A stretch of DNA of 64,000 bases, from assembly GCA_017552435.1 (NCBI GenBank), contig JAFZPZ010000065.1, positions 1-64,000 on the forward strand. The letters run 5' to 3'. Numbering within the stretch: the first letter of the stretch is position 1; every line of letters starts with the position of its first letter. The notes under the pieces were generated by a model, which did not search any database, was not told where the DNA came from, and was given only the letters and a program-made list of their open reading frames with translations. The stretch comes from Bacteroidaceae bacterium. Its GTDB lineage: Bacteria; Bacteroidota; Bacteroidia; Bacteroidales; Bacteroidaceae. Position numbers and translations under genes: made by a program. Below, one piece after another: positions 39,201-46,402 of the stretch.

Positions 39201-39529
39201 TCGGGTAGTTTGGCATTGGCTGCAAAGAAGGCATCCCAAGCAGAGTCATTCGCAACGAAAACGGTTTTTGAACCCGTTTGTTTCAGTACGTCAACCAAGC
39301 CACGCATTCCTTCAAGATTCACATCCTTGTCATCCAGTAATTTTAGATACGTTCTGAAATTACCTTTCTGCTCTAGGCTTTCATATATGCTTGAATTGAG
39401 CCAACTTGGTTTTTCATCATCCAAGATGAACTCATCCTTACAAGCATACATCAGCCCGCAAGCTGCCAGCAGGCACACCACCCGTGAGGCATGTCTGCTC
39501 CATTTGCTTAAACGGTTTGTCATACGCAT
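36248..39529 (-). CDS. Large multi-FAS1 surface lipoprotein, first gene of the operon
   Basis: A 1093-residue predicted lipoprotein (VVCLLAACGLMYAC). FAS1-type patterns occur near residues 60-160 (TYLKLLDDKDVNLEGMRGLV, TVFVANDSAWDAFF), in the middle (TFLLPSDKALEYYYDP) and near 860-900 (YRYTVFVPTNEAVQAAI), so three or more domains are likely. The last section ends with a HSIPGYLNHTALDADG motif. FAS1 repeats suggest adhesion or polymer binding. It heads the FAS1-SusC-SusD-FAS1-SusC-SusD operon and probably works with the SusCD complex at the surface. Confidence 0.75.
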   Translation of the reverse strand: MRMTNRLSKWSRHASRVVCLLAACGLMYACKDEFILDDEKPSWLNSSIYESLEQKGNFRTYLKLLDDKDVNLEGMRGLVDVLKQTGSKTVFVANDSAWDAFFAANAKLPESNPWHYATSYENLSQAQKKLLIHTSMLNNAIVMENLASSQSSGTDSPVRGEYMRRYTDVETTDSITYVPSENLPFSYNNYNVYDDARGVYGNEKDYWERFRADKGGKGIFMAVDSTLPMMLHFTSEHMSRNTITDSDFEKFMGRPRNPSDVYIYSSILREKDGVCENGYVNRTEMPLCPLTNMAEVIRTNGKTNIFSHILDRFSAPFYSSRITRAYQDLHPEFKDSIFTKRYFSDNNFDRKAGYVRVQGTEVPKYEPGPYGTFRTYDPYVNKSGMALLEDDDVDRIPALKFDPGWNGYYDEVDVRKDMAAIFVPSDDQMWKYFTQGSGKRLLTVYYAKEGMGADKGEIEWVAPAKGDLQALYRQIDCIPVGTIDKLINNFMQRSFVGSVPSKWSKLTDDAMEPLFEDVDVARDQDLDTCLLASNGVIYIMDRVCVPADYRSVTAPAFISKTNRIIKSAIYGDYMNLNYYAYLKAMQSRFTFLLPSDKALEYYYDPASMKSRTPRTIKFSFVGGQFPVKLQFYNYFCPYNQDKGEVGTIGNMIPGTSLYTNSEVTNRLKDILESHTIVHDGTNPMAHTGEGNNKLPTQEYYGIPTTDPLPEYYLSKNGNAVKVIRDENEKVVAVKGGFQLENERQGIVSQTPGVTICNITEPNETDNGYTFVIDAPLVPTYRSVYSIFTNDQDWYKEAAGETPYSEFYDLCTADGYDTEIIGCGLVDGSLGKTQRESALKKFRIFINDKGLDYNVQFFNNYRYTVFVPTNEAVQAAIAAGLPTWEEIREDFRSHCKPDIDWGGTGEPKVNPDGEIEYTDSLQTYEDSVRIAAKITYLTNFVRYHFADNSVFADKTELGQNPVRNKGEEFVTSSYDKDLELFCKIHVDRVANGDGTDLRVCDDVTYKANGNSMVGTKMPYVTVGEKNVLARDISCSDSPVNKAMKGIVINSSSAAVIHSIPGYLNHTALDADGRHDSTWKDLQSARKYLQRYAIR

Positions 39530-40070
39530 TGTTTTTATTTAGTTTTTTTATGTTGTTTTTCGCGTTTTTTCGACCAGTTTTGCGTCTTTACACGCACTAA
39601 ACAGAGCAAATTTAGGTTTTTTTTAACTAAACTCGACACAAAACATAGGGAAAACCACTTTGATTTAAGGTTTTTTAACAAAATTAGGTTAAAATTATTC
39701 AAAAAACGTTGCCTTTTGAAAAGAAAATGAATGTTTAGACAACAGAGTGAAGGGTGTCGAATCTGAAACCGCAAAATCGGAACATTAAACAGGCAATTCC
39801 GAAGGGTTCATAAAAGGCAAAAAGGGAGAGAAGGAATAAAACTATTACCGAAACGATTTCTCATGACATTTTTTAATGACTATAAGCATCAAATCTCAGG
39901 AAAGAAGCAAGGCGCTGTAGACAATGCTAAAACGCCTTAATATGTTTTACCTGCAATTTCGCCCTACCACAAAGACATGATATTATTCGCGGAATATTTT
40001 TTACAATTTATCAAACATTTTTGCCAAGGGTCTAATTCCGTCGTTTTCTAATATTTTCGGGTGTAAAGTG
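39530..40070. other. Long AT-rich intergenic region upstream of the FAS1/SusCD operon
   Basis: No gene is convincing. On the minus strand TAAATTTG (39607-39614) and TAATTTTG (39679-39686) fit the -7 box and could start the operon, but neither has a -33 element at the usual distance. The first ~200 bp are poly-T/A rich. The rest (39740-40070) shows no clear structure except GGCGCTGTAG and AACGCC words around 39910-39935. Confidence 0.4.
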
Positions 40071-40253
40071 GTCCTTCTGCAATTTAATTGAAAGTGTTCT
40101 TCTGCAATTAAGTTGAAAGTATATATTTTCTTCTCGAATATTTTCTTCCCGCACGCAAGGGAATTTTATGTTTCCGGTGCAGAAACACATGTTCTCGGTG
40201 CAGAAACACATGTTTCCGGTGCAGAAACATAAGTTCTCGGTGCAGAAACATAA
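40071..40253. repeat. Three adjacent families of short tandem repeats
   Basis: Two 25-bp units (40071-40095, 40096-40120) differ at three bases. Two 15-bp units follow (40123-40137, 40138-40152). Four 21-bp units cover 40170-40253 and alternate GTTTCC and GTTCTC starts before the shared GGTGCAGAAACA, so the last block is really a doubled 42-bp dimer. The minus strand stays open (repeats reading CFCTENM/CFCTGNM), but start and composition do not support a gene. Confidence 0.75.
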
Positions 40254-40310
40254 ACTTCCTCTCGGAACAATAAGATTTTTCGCTGGTATCAACAAAATTT
40301 CAGAAGAGCC

Positions 40311-42596
40311 CTAACGCGCCATATAGGCTTTCCCATCCTTTATATATATGCCGCGCGGTGGAATACACTGTAGCCGACGTCCGGTCAAATCATAAACCTC
40401 ACCCTCTGCCCTTCCAGAGAGGCGAACGGGTGTATTGCCGATTGAGGAAGCAATGTCAACATCCATCCAGTCAGACCACTCGGAAGTGCCTTCTTCACAG
40501 ACAGCCTGCACACGGTAGTAATACAGGTCTGCCTCCGGCGAAATAACGGTAAAGCTGGTAGTCGTCAAGTCTGGATAAGTGGTGATTGTGCTGCCGATTC
40601 CGCTCATATCCATTAAGTTGACATTGTAGAGGTAATAACGCTTTTTGGGAGCAGTCGCGGCGAATTTCACTCTGCAACCAAAGGGAATATTCTCAAAAAC
40701 GCAATTGTAAGTGGTGCGACTGCCAGTAAGTTCAACAGTCTGAGTGGCAATAGTCTCACTTCCATTGAGTACAGACACGACGGCACTGCTGGCATCAGTT
40801 TCATAGAAAGCAGCTTCAAACTCCACCAGTAATATTCCCTCACTGTTATTAAGAGCCGGCGTGATGATGTGACTGTAGAATGCTGTAGAACTGCCGACAC
40901 GAACGGAGGCATTATTCGTTCCATAGAGGTTTGACACTTCCCATCCCTGCGTCTGGGTGTACTTGTCAATAACGGCATTACCTATTAAAGAGCCTGCTGA
41001 CAAGCCCTTGAAGCCTGAGAAATCTTCGGAGAGCACCGTTGCAGGCCCCTCCCCGCCTGTCATTGCCTCCACCTGGAGCACATAGCTGGTTGCACCCTCA
41101 ACAGGCAACCAATTTGCGACAAAAGAATCTTCAGTAATGTCTGACGGATTTGCCAGTTCAGGGACAGGAAGAAAAACGTACTCGCCATAAGTAAAATTAA
41201 TTTTACCATCTACAGTCTCTGAAATATCGTGTATAAGATTCTGATGGCTCTTTGTTCCATTGCTTTCCTTAGTAAACCAAGTCAACTGTTGCACGCTCGT
41301 AACATTCGAGGAGCCAGGATAGGGATCACCTGCTTCATCAGCTGCAGATATATAATAAGAATAATAGCCATCTTTATTAACAAGGTCACCTACCTTTTCG
41401 TCTGCAGGCAAGAAAGTCATGCGCTGATGACTTTTGTTAGAGTTTACAGAATTATTTGACCAAGCCGTCTTGCTATAATCAACATGCCAAACCATAAGGC
41501 CGTGACCACCATTACCAGTGCCGAATGTTGTCTGTTGACGATTTTCCAGAATATAATACTCATTCGAATTGCCGGTATTCGAAATGACATAGGCCACTCC
41601 CTCTTCGTTGATAGAAGGCATGTCGGTTACTCTACAAGGTTCATTCAGCTGGATGAGATCTATCCATCCTGCAGCCCAACGCTCAAAAGCGGTATATGGG
41701 CTCGGTATTTCGCCATACTTTCTGGGACCATTATAACTCCCCCCATCCATGAGATCCCAGTTCTGTCCGCCTGCTCCACCTGTATATTTGACATCGTAGA
41801 AGTCGGGGAAGCCGAGACAGTGGCTGAACTCATGGCAAGCTGTACCAATACCATCGAGTGTGGATGCATCAGCCAGTTCATTAGAAACAGCATAGGTATC
41901 AATATAGGTGTTATCCAACTTTTGACGTCCACTTCCGCTTCCATAGGATTTCGCACTACTAAGGTGCCATTCATGCGGCCAGATGTATCCCGACGTATTA
42001 GATTTCGTAATTCCTGCATAAATGACATAAACTTGATCTACCTCTCCGTCGCCATCCCAATCATAATCAGAGTAATTGACCTCAGAATCGGCAAGTTTCA
42101 GAGCATCAATAACCATCTCCGGAGCACGGTCATCCAAATAATAGTTTGGTGCTGAACCATAGTACTCGCGCGTCTTGGAAAGTGTGAGGGGGCCGACTAC
42201 GTCGAAGTCAATAGTCAGCAAGCCATAGCTCTGCTCCATGAAATAATCCCGAACGGAGCCAACGTGGTTATTGAGAGAAAAACCCTGCTGGTTAAAACGA
42301 TTATTCCACTGAGTAGCGGCATCACTCTTCATCTTCACATTAGAGAATTGGACCAGAAGGACGAGTCCACGCTGTGTCTCAGGCTGTGTCTTAGCCCGCA
42401 GCGGTCCAACCTGATGGCGGCGCGCCAAATTGGCCTGACGCATCTTCTCCAAACGAGCCAAACGATGTTCATTGACACCAGGCAAATACTCTGTATGATG
42501 TCTATATGGAGAAAGAGGCTTTTTCGTCAGAGGCTGAGCTCCAACGAAAAGGTTACTTAGGAATATTATGAAAAGAACAGCGAATATTTTCCTCAT
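40311..42596 (-). CDS. Secreted M6 family metalloprotease
   Basis: A 761-residue secreted zinc protease of the immune inhibitor A/M6 type. It has a signal peptide (VLFIIFLSNLFVGAQ), a basic propeptide-like region, and the catalytic motif HEFSHCLGFPDFYD (HExxHxxGxxD; about residue 255). Later come FN3-like and jelly-roll-like segments (SFVANWLPVEGATSYVLQVE) and the tail RGIYIKDGKAYMAR, similar to the sorting tails of the surface proteins at 9687 and 14934. Related enzymes digest host or dietary proteins. It stands alone, divergent from thiD. Confidence 0.9.
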   Translation of the reverse strand: MRKIFAVLFIIFLSNLFVGAQPLTKKPLSPYRHHTEYLPGVNEHRLARLEKMRQANLARRHQVGPLRAKTQPETQRGLVLLVQFSNVKMKSDAATQWNNRFNQQGFSLNNHVGSVRDYFMEQSYGLLTIDFDVVGPLTLSKTREYYGSAPNYYLDDRAPEMVIDALKLADSEVNYSDYDWDGDGEVDQVYVIYAGITKSNTSGYIWPHEWHLSSAKSYGSGSGRQKLDNTYIDTYAVSNELADASTLDGIGTACHEFSHCLGFPDFYDVKYTGGAGGQNWDLMDGGSYNGPRKYGEIPSPYTAFERWAAGWIDLIQLNEPCRVTDMPSINEEGVAYVISNTGNSNEYYILENRQQTTFGTGNGGHGLMVWHVDYSKTAWSNNSVNSNKSHQRMTFLPADEKVGDLVNKDGYYSYYISAADEAGDPYPGSSNVTSVQQLTWFTKESNGTKSHQNLIHDISETVDGKINFTYGEYVFLPVPELANPSDITEDSFVANWLPVEGATSYVLQVEAMTGGEGPATVLSEDFSGFKGLSAGSLIGNAVIDKYTQTQGWEVSNLYGTNNASVRVGSSTAFYSHIITPALNNSEGILLVEFEAAFYETDASSAVVSVLNGSETIATQTVELTGSRTTYNCVFENIPFGCRVKFAATAPKKRYYLYNVNLMDMSGIGSTITTYPDLTTTSFTVISPEADLYYYRVQAVCEEGTSEWSDWMDVDIASSIGNTPVRLSGRAEGEVYDLTGRRLQCIPPRGIYIKDGKAYMAR

Positions 42597-42646
42597 TTAT
42601 AGTGTAAGTATAGTCAAATGGAATCACATATTTTACAAATCGGGTG

Positions 42647-42654
42647 CAAATTTA
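42647..42654 (-). promoter_or_regulatory. Probable -7 box of the M6 protease gene
   Basis: TAAATTTG on the minus strand matches TAnnTTTG, about 50 nt before the protease ATG. No TTTG stands at the usual upstream distance. It overlaps the back of the divergent thiD promoter. Confidence 0.45.
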
Positions 42655-42664
42655 TGAAATTTTA

Positions 42665-42696
42665 TTTGATTGTTCTGTATAAACGCCGTAACTTTG
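42665..42696 (+). promoter_or_regulatory. Promoter of thiD
   Basis: TTTG (42665-42668) and TAACTTTG (42689-42696) are 20 bp apart. The ATG at 42706 follows the -7 box by only 9 nt, so the mRNA is nearly leaderless. Confidence 0.65.
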
Positions 42697-42705
42697 TGCC
42701 CTGTT

Positions 42706-43473
42706 ATGGAGAAAAAGTTAAAAACAGGCAAAGTTTTCCTTATTGCAGGTAGCGAGCCACTGGGCAGTGCAGGCATTCAAGCCGACATCAAGGCAATCAC
42801 CCGCTGTGGCGGTTGGGCGGCAGCTGCGCTGACTTGCATTGTGGATGAAGATGTGAACCGAATCAAAGGTATCCATCATTTACCAACAGATTTGATTGTT
42901 TCGCAGGCAGAATCCTTTCTGAGCACTGTCGGTGCCGATTGCATCAAGACAGGCATTCTGCCGACAGATGAGATTATTCAGGCCGTTGCAGGGGTACTGC
43001 GACGTTTCAACAAGCAGCCCATCCTCATCGACCCTGTCATCGTGAATTATGCAGGTGAACAGCTGGTCAGCGATGCAGCTATTGCGGCCTACAAAAACCA
43101 GCTCTTCCCTCTTGCTACACTTATCACACCAAACGTTCACGAGGCAGAATTTTTGCTGGGACATGCTATCAGCGACCCTGAGAACGATATACGGAAGCTC
43201 AGCGAATGGGGATGCAGCGTATTGGTGAAGAGCGTCGAAGAGGGGCATTACCTCGTGGATTATCTCTATGACAAGATTTCCGGAACACTCACACCGCATC
43301 CTAAGAAGAAACTTAAACTAGATGACCGTAACGGTACAGGCGACACACTTGCCAGTGCCATCGCCACACATTTGGCGAAAGGGGATGACCTCGCAACAGC
43401 TGTCACACGCGCAGAAGCATATATGGGCTATTTCTTGGCAGGCCCACGTTACTACATCAGTGCCGGTTTATAG
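42706..43473 (+). CDS. thiD: Hydroxymethylpyrimidine/phosphomethylpyrimidine kinase
   Basis: ThiD phosphorylates HMP and HMP-P in thiamine synthesis or salvage. The 255-residue protein is a ribokinase-fold kinase: GSAGIQADIKAITRCGGW at the N-terminus, LITPNVHEAEFLLG in the centre and the ATP/anion-hole motif RNGTGDTLASAIA. The usual SGGAG reads LGSAG here. I chose ATG 42706; a TTG at 42670 would lie inside the promoter. The family also includes pyridoxal kinases, so vitamin B6 salvage is an alternative. No other thiamine gene or TPP riboswitch is adjacent. Confidence 0.8.
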   Translation: MEKKLKTGKVFLIAGSEPLGSAGIQADIKAITRCGGWAAAALTCIVDEDVNRIKGIHHLPTDLIVSQAESFLSTVGADCIKTGILPTDEIIQAVAGVLRRFNKQPILIDPVIVNYAGEQLVSDAAIAAYKNQLFPLATLITPNVHEAEFLLGHAISDPENDIRKLSEWGCSVLVKSVEEGHYLVDYLYDKISGTLTPHPKKKLKLDDRNGTGDTLASAIATHLAKGDDLATAVTRAEAYMGYFLAGPRYYISAGL

Positions 43474-43651
43474 GACTTGTAAGAAATCGAGACTCTTAGA
43501 AATCAAAAGCCCATTAATTACTTCGGTTTTGGGGTCCAATTAGCGTGGAAAATATACTAATTATTATAATAATGTAAAAGGATTTGCAGGAAAAATTGTC
43601 TTTCTTTGCGATTTCTTTGTCTGATACTGCTATTTATCGCACAATTTGTTG

Positions 43652-43659
43652 TAACTTTG
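43652..43659 (+). promoter_or_regulatory. Probable -7 box of the sugar transferase gene
   Basis: TAACTTTG fits the -7 consensus. Only a TTTA at 43633-43636 is near the -33 position. The start near 43666 makes the ATG at 43670 almost leaderless and favours ATG 43703 as an alternative start. Confidence 0.45.
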
Positions 43660-43669
43660 CCTACGAAGT

Positions 43670-45028
43670 ATGTGCAAAAGCAACATATCTTTATCCGAAA
43701 ATATGCACGAGGAGAAATCAAATATACATGTGCGGCGGACAACGCGGCATGGACTTCGCAACAGTCTGACCAGTTTGGCCGAAGCACTCATCTGGGCTGG
43801 TTGTCTGTTTGTTGAAGCACAAGCAGCAAACCATGAGTATGGACAATGGTACACACATGTCTTACTAGGGTTCCTGCTACTCTTCCTCGTGACACGCTTC
43901 ATCCCCAATGTTGCCTATAGCCGCACAGCCAGACGTGATGAGGTGGTGGCTTGCGCTATGAAAACAGCCATAGCTATCTGTATCCTATCAATTGTAATTC
44001 CCTATTGGTTTCCCTTCCGACCCATAGCGTGGTTCATGTTTTGCGTGGTATTGACATTGGAACGGCTCATACTTAACAGCTGGTTCATACGATACTGCAC
44101 ACACCCCGCCCATTGCGAACACGCCGTCCTCATATGCCGCGAGGAAGCAGAATGGCAACAGCAATCACTGCAACAAAACACCTATGGCCTGAAACTGACT
44201 CGTATGGAAGAACAAACTGCGCAGCAGCTGATAGGATATCTGGCAGAGCATCCGGAGACAGAAAGTGTTTATTGCGACCCAACTGCCCTGCAGGCAACAG
44301 AGTTAGAAGCTGTTGCACATATTTGTCACGAACAAGGCGTAGTGCTTCATTTGCTTCCGCAACCTGTCCGTGCATTGAACCTGACCACACTAAGTGAGTG
44401 CCGTGGTACCATCAGCGTACTCTCGCCAGCCAAACTGCCGCTACAGAGTCTTTTCAACAGATTGGTCAAGCGTCTGACAGACATTGTGCTGAGCCTTCTG
44501 ATTCTACTCACCATTTTCCCCGTCTTTGCCATTATTGCCTATATCTGTATCAAAAGACAAAGCCACGGTCCAGTTCTCGTGACCCGACACATGTGCGGGA
44601 TGAACGGCAAAACATTCCAATGCCTTACTTTCCGCACACGGCACTATGAAGCAGCGCCATCCTTCCTCGACGGGGTCAACGACCCAGGTTATTTTACATT
44701 CGGAAAATTCTTAACTAATTCCAAGTTAGAGCTATTACCACAATTCCTTTGCGTGCTCTGGGGCAGCATGACAATAGTTGGGTCACAAATCATGCGACCC
44801 GATCAGCACACCGACTACCGACGCGAGTTAAAGCAACTCTTTGCCTCTGGTTACCGCCTCAAGGCTGGTATCACGAGTTATCACTTCCCAACGCAGACAA
44901 AGGGCAGCACAAAAGCCGACATTTGGTACTACCGCAACTGGGGCTTTTGGCTCGACCTACGTATCATGCTCCAACGCATCGGTACACTTATGAGCAAATC
45001 TAAAGCAAAATCCATAAATTATATATAA
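43670..45028 (+). CDS. Divergent polyprenyl-phosphate sugar transferase (WcaJ/exopolysaccharide type)
   Basis: A 452-residue membrane protein. Four hydrophobic segments lie in the first ~140 residues, a soluble CoA-binding-like middle follows, then one hydrophobic helix (about 268-290) and the bacterial sugar transferase domain (KRLTDIVLSLL, GKTFQCLTFRTR, LLPQFLCVLWGSMTIVGSQ). Enzymes of this family attach the first sugar phosphate to undecaprenyl phosphate for capsule or exopolysaccharide. Key family positions deviate: KFR reads TFR, the catalytic DE of SLDELPQ reads EL (KLELLPQ), and VGPRP reads VGSQI. It may be inactive or have altered chemistry. No glycan cluster surrounds it. The start could also be ATG 43703. 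Confidence 0.7.
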   Translation: MCKSNISLSENMHEEKSNIHVRRTTRHGLRNSLTSLAEALIWAGCLFVEAQAANHEYGQWYTHVLLGFLLLFLVTRFIPNVAYSRTARRDEVVACAMKTAIAICILSIVIPYWFPFRPIAWFMFCVVLTLERLILNSWFIRYCTHPAHCEHAVLICREEAEWQQQSLQQNTYGLKLTRMEEQTAQQLIGYLAEHPETESVYCDPTALQATELEAVAHICHEQGVVLHLLPQPVRALNLTTLSECRGTISVLSPAKLPLQSLFNRLVKRLTDIVLSLLILLTIFPVFAIIAYICIKRQSHGPVLVTRHMCGMNGKTFQCLTFRTRHYEAAPSFLDGVNDPGYFTFGKFLTNSKLELLPQFLCVLWGSMTIVGSQIMRPDQHTDYRRELKQLFASGYRLKAGITSYHFPTQTKGSTKADIWYYRNWGFWLDLRIMLQRIGTLMSKSKAKSINYI

Positions 45029-45083
45029 TGTAAGGACACAGCAAACAAATAAATAGTAAATTGTCAAATTGTAAATTATCATC

Positions 45084-45710
45084 ATGTCTATATTCAGCAA
45101 ACTCTTCCGCCGGAGCGGAAAAGGCCAAGAGACAAAGGTCGGTGGCATGGAAGATTTCATGCTACTCATCCGTGTCTATTACCAGGCCGTAATAGCTTCT
45201 CAGTTAGGCATCAACAATCTGGGGGCATTGCCTGACTTGCGTATCTTCAAGCAAACCTACCGCGTTGCCACGCTTAACAACAAGCTCGGCATCGCCGAAA
45301 AAAAGCATTGCCGCAAACTCATACAAGACATTTATGGAATCAGTGATTCTTTCTTTGCCGAGATTGACGGCAGCATCAAAAAGCACTGCCGCAAGATGCA
45401 GGATGCGCAGAGCTACCTCGTTCAATTCCAGGGATTTAGCCAAGACCTTATGATGCTCATGGGCAACCTCATGCAATGGAAAATGCGACTGCCCGGCTTC
45501 TTCCGTGGTGCACTTCGCGAGATGGTTGCCAAGCAAGTTCATCAGATTCTGACAAAAAACGAGTGGAAAGACGAAGGCGTGCGCCGCACTTGTGTTTCCA
45601 TCCGCAAATATCAGAGTATGCTCGGCTATTCCGAACAGTGGATGACGGAGTATGTACACACCATTGTGATGCTTGCAAAAAAGGAGCCAAAAAAAAATAG
45701 TGAGCAATAA
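45084..45710 (+). CDS. Conserved helical protein of unknown function
   Basis: A 208-residue soluble protein, not recognised. It is predicted almost fully helical, with a basic N-terminus (FSKLFRRSGKGQETK) and paired KKHCRK motifs (about residues 74 and 99). It lies 55 bp after the sugar transferase across an AT-rich microrepeat, and just ahead of the coiled-coil/zapA/rny cluster, which has its own promoter. Context near zapA hints at envelope or division work, but nothing in the sequence proves it. Confidence 0.6.
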   Translation: MSIFSKLFRRSGKGQETKVGGMEDFMLLIRVYYQAVIASQLGINNLGALPDLRIFKQTYRVATLNNKLGIAEKKHCRKLIQDIYGISDSFFAEIDGSIKKHCRKMQDAQSYLVQFQGFSQDLMMLMGNLMQWKMRLPGFFRGALREMVAKQVHQILTKNEWKDEGVRRTCVSIRKYQSMLGYSEQWMTEYVHTIVMLAKKEPKKNSEQ

Positions 45711-45735
45711 ACTTGCATATCGAAAAAAAAAGTAT

Positions 45736-45743
45736 TATCTTTG
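45736..45743 (+). promoter_or_regulatory. Probable -7 box of the coiled-coil/zapA/rny operon
   Basis: TATCTTTG matches TAnnTTTG 24 nt before the ATG at 45768, preceded by a poly-A stretch. A -33 TTTG is not evident. Confidence 0.5.
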
Positions 45744-45767
45744 CCCGCAAATTGAGGTAACTACGTC

Positions 45768-46067
45768 ATGAATCAGGAACTGAAAGACATCATCATCCGG
45801 CTAGAGACACGGGTCAGACAGCTCATCATGCAGCAAAAAGAACTGCAGGACGAGCAAGCCCAATTGCACCAACAACTCAGCAAAAAGGATGAAGAAATCC
45901 TTCAATTGCAGATTCAGAACGAAGAACTCAAACAACAATATAGCCGTCTGAAGATGGCAAAATACATCGACATGGCCGACAACGATGTCAAAGACATGCG
46001 AGGCCGTATCAGAACGATGGTGCGCGATATTGACCGGTGCATCTCTATGCTCAAAGTAAAACAGTAA
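45768..46067 (+). CDS. Short coiled-coil protein, likely division-associated partner of ZapA
   Basis: A 99-residue protein. Residues 5-65 form an unbroken heptad pattern (LETRVRQLIMQQKELQDEQA, then QQLSKKDEEILQLQ). The tail (MRGRIRTMVRDIDRCISML) is amphipathic. It ends 6 bp before zapA, the position often held in Bacteroidetes by a small coiled-coil protein resembling ZapB. The role, bundling FtsZ with ZapA, is inferred from neighbourhood. Confidence 0.6.
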   Translation: MNQELKDIIIRLETRVRQLIMQQKELQDEQAQLHQQLSKKDEEILQLQIQNEELKQQYSRLKMAKYIDMADNDVKDMRGRIRTMVRDIDRCISMLKVKQ

Positions 46068-46073
46068 CAAATT

Positions 46074-46364
46074 ATGGATGACACCCTATCAATAACTCTC
46101 CACTTTGGTTCATGGACCCTGCCCATGACCATCAAGCGTGACGAAGAGTATGTCTATCGTCAGGCCGAGAAACTAATCAAGGAGAGATTCAGCTTCTATA
46201 CAAGTAGCTATCCCGGACAGAACACAGAGATGTATCTGGTGATGACTATCCTCGACATTGCCGTTCAGAGCAAGCGGCACGAGACCACCAATGATGCAGA
46301 ACCTGTTCTCCAACAACTCCGTCCGCTACTCGCTGAAGTCGAGGCCGCACTCATCAAGAAGTAA
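46074..46364 (+). CDS. zapA: Cell division protein ZapA-like
   Basis: A 96-residue protein with the ZapA layout: an N-terminal strand region (ITLHFGSWTLPMTIKRDEEY), then two long helices (YVYRQAEKLIKERFSFY; MYLVMTILDIAVQSKRHE). ZapA binds and bundles FtsZ filaments at the Z-ring. The gene sits between a coiled-coil gene and rny, a usual order in Bacteroidetes. It has no signal peptide. Confidence 0.75.
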   Translation: MDDTLSITLHFGSWTLPMTIKRDEEYVYRQAEKLIKERFSFYTSSYPGQNTEMYLVMTILDIAVQSKRHETTNDAEPVLQQLRPLLAEVEAALIKK

Positions 46365-46402
46365 GTGACCCCGAGTATTAACATTTCAAATTTTTATTAT
46401 TT

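Noticed and set aside
40170..40253. CRISPR array
   Set aside because: The 21-bp units are directly adjacent with no spacers and alternate between two forms; no cas gene is near.
40032..40295. 87-residue minus-strand protein with CFCTEN repeats
   Set aside because: The frame is created by the tandem DNA repeats; no promoter, poor start and odd composition.
42670..42705. Upstream TTG start for thiD
   Set aside because: It lies inside the promoter, before the likely transcription start.
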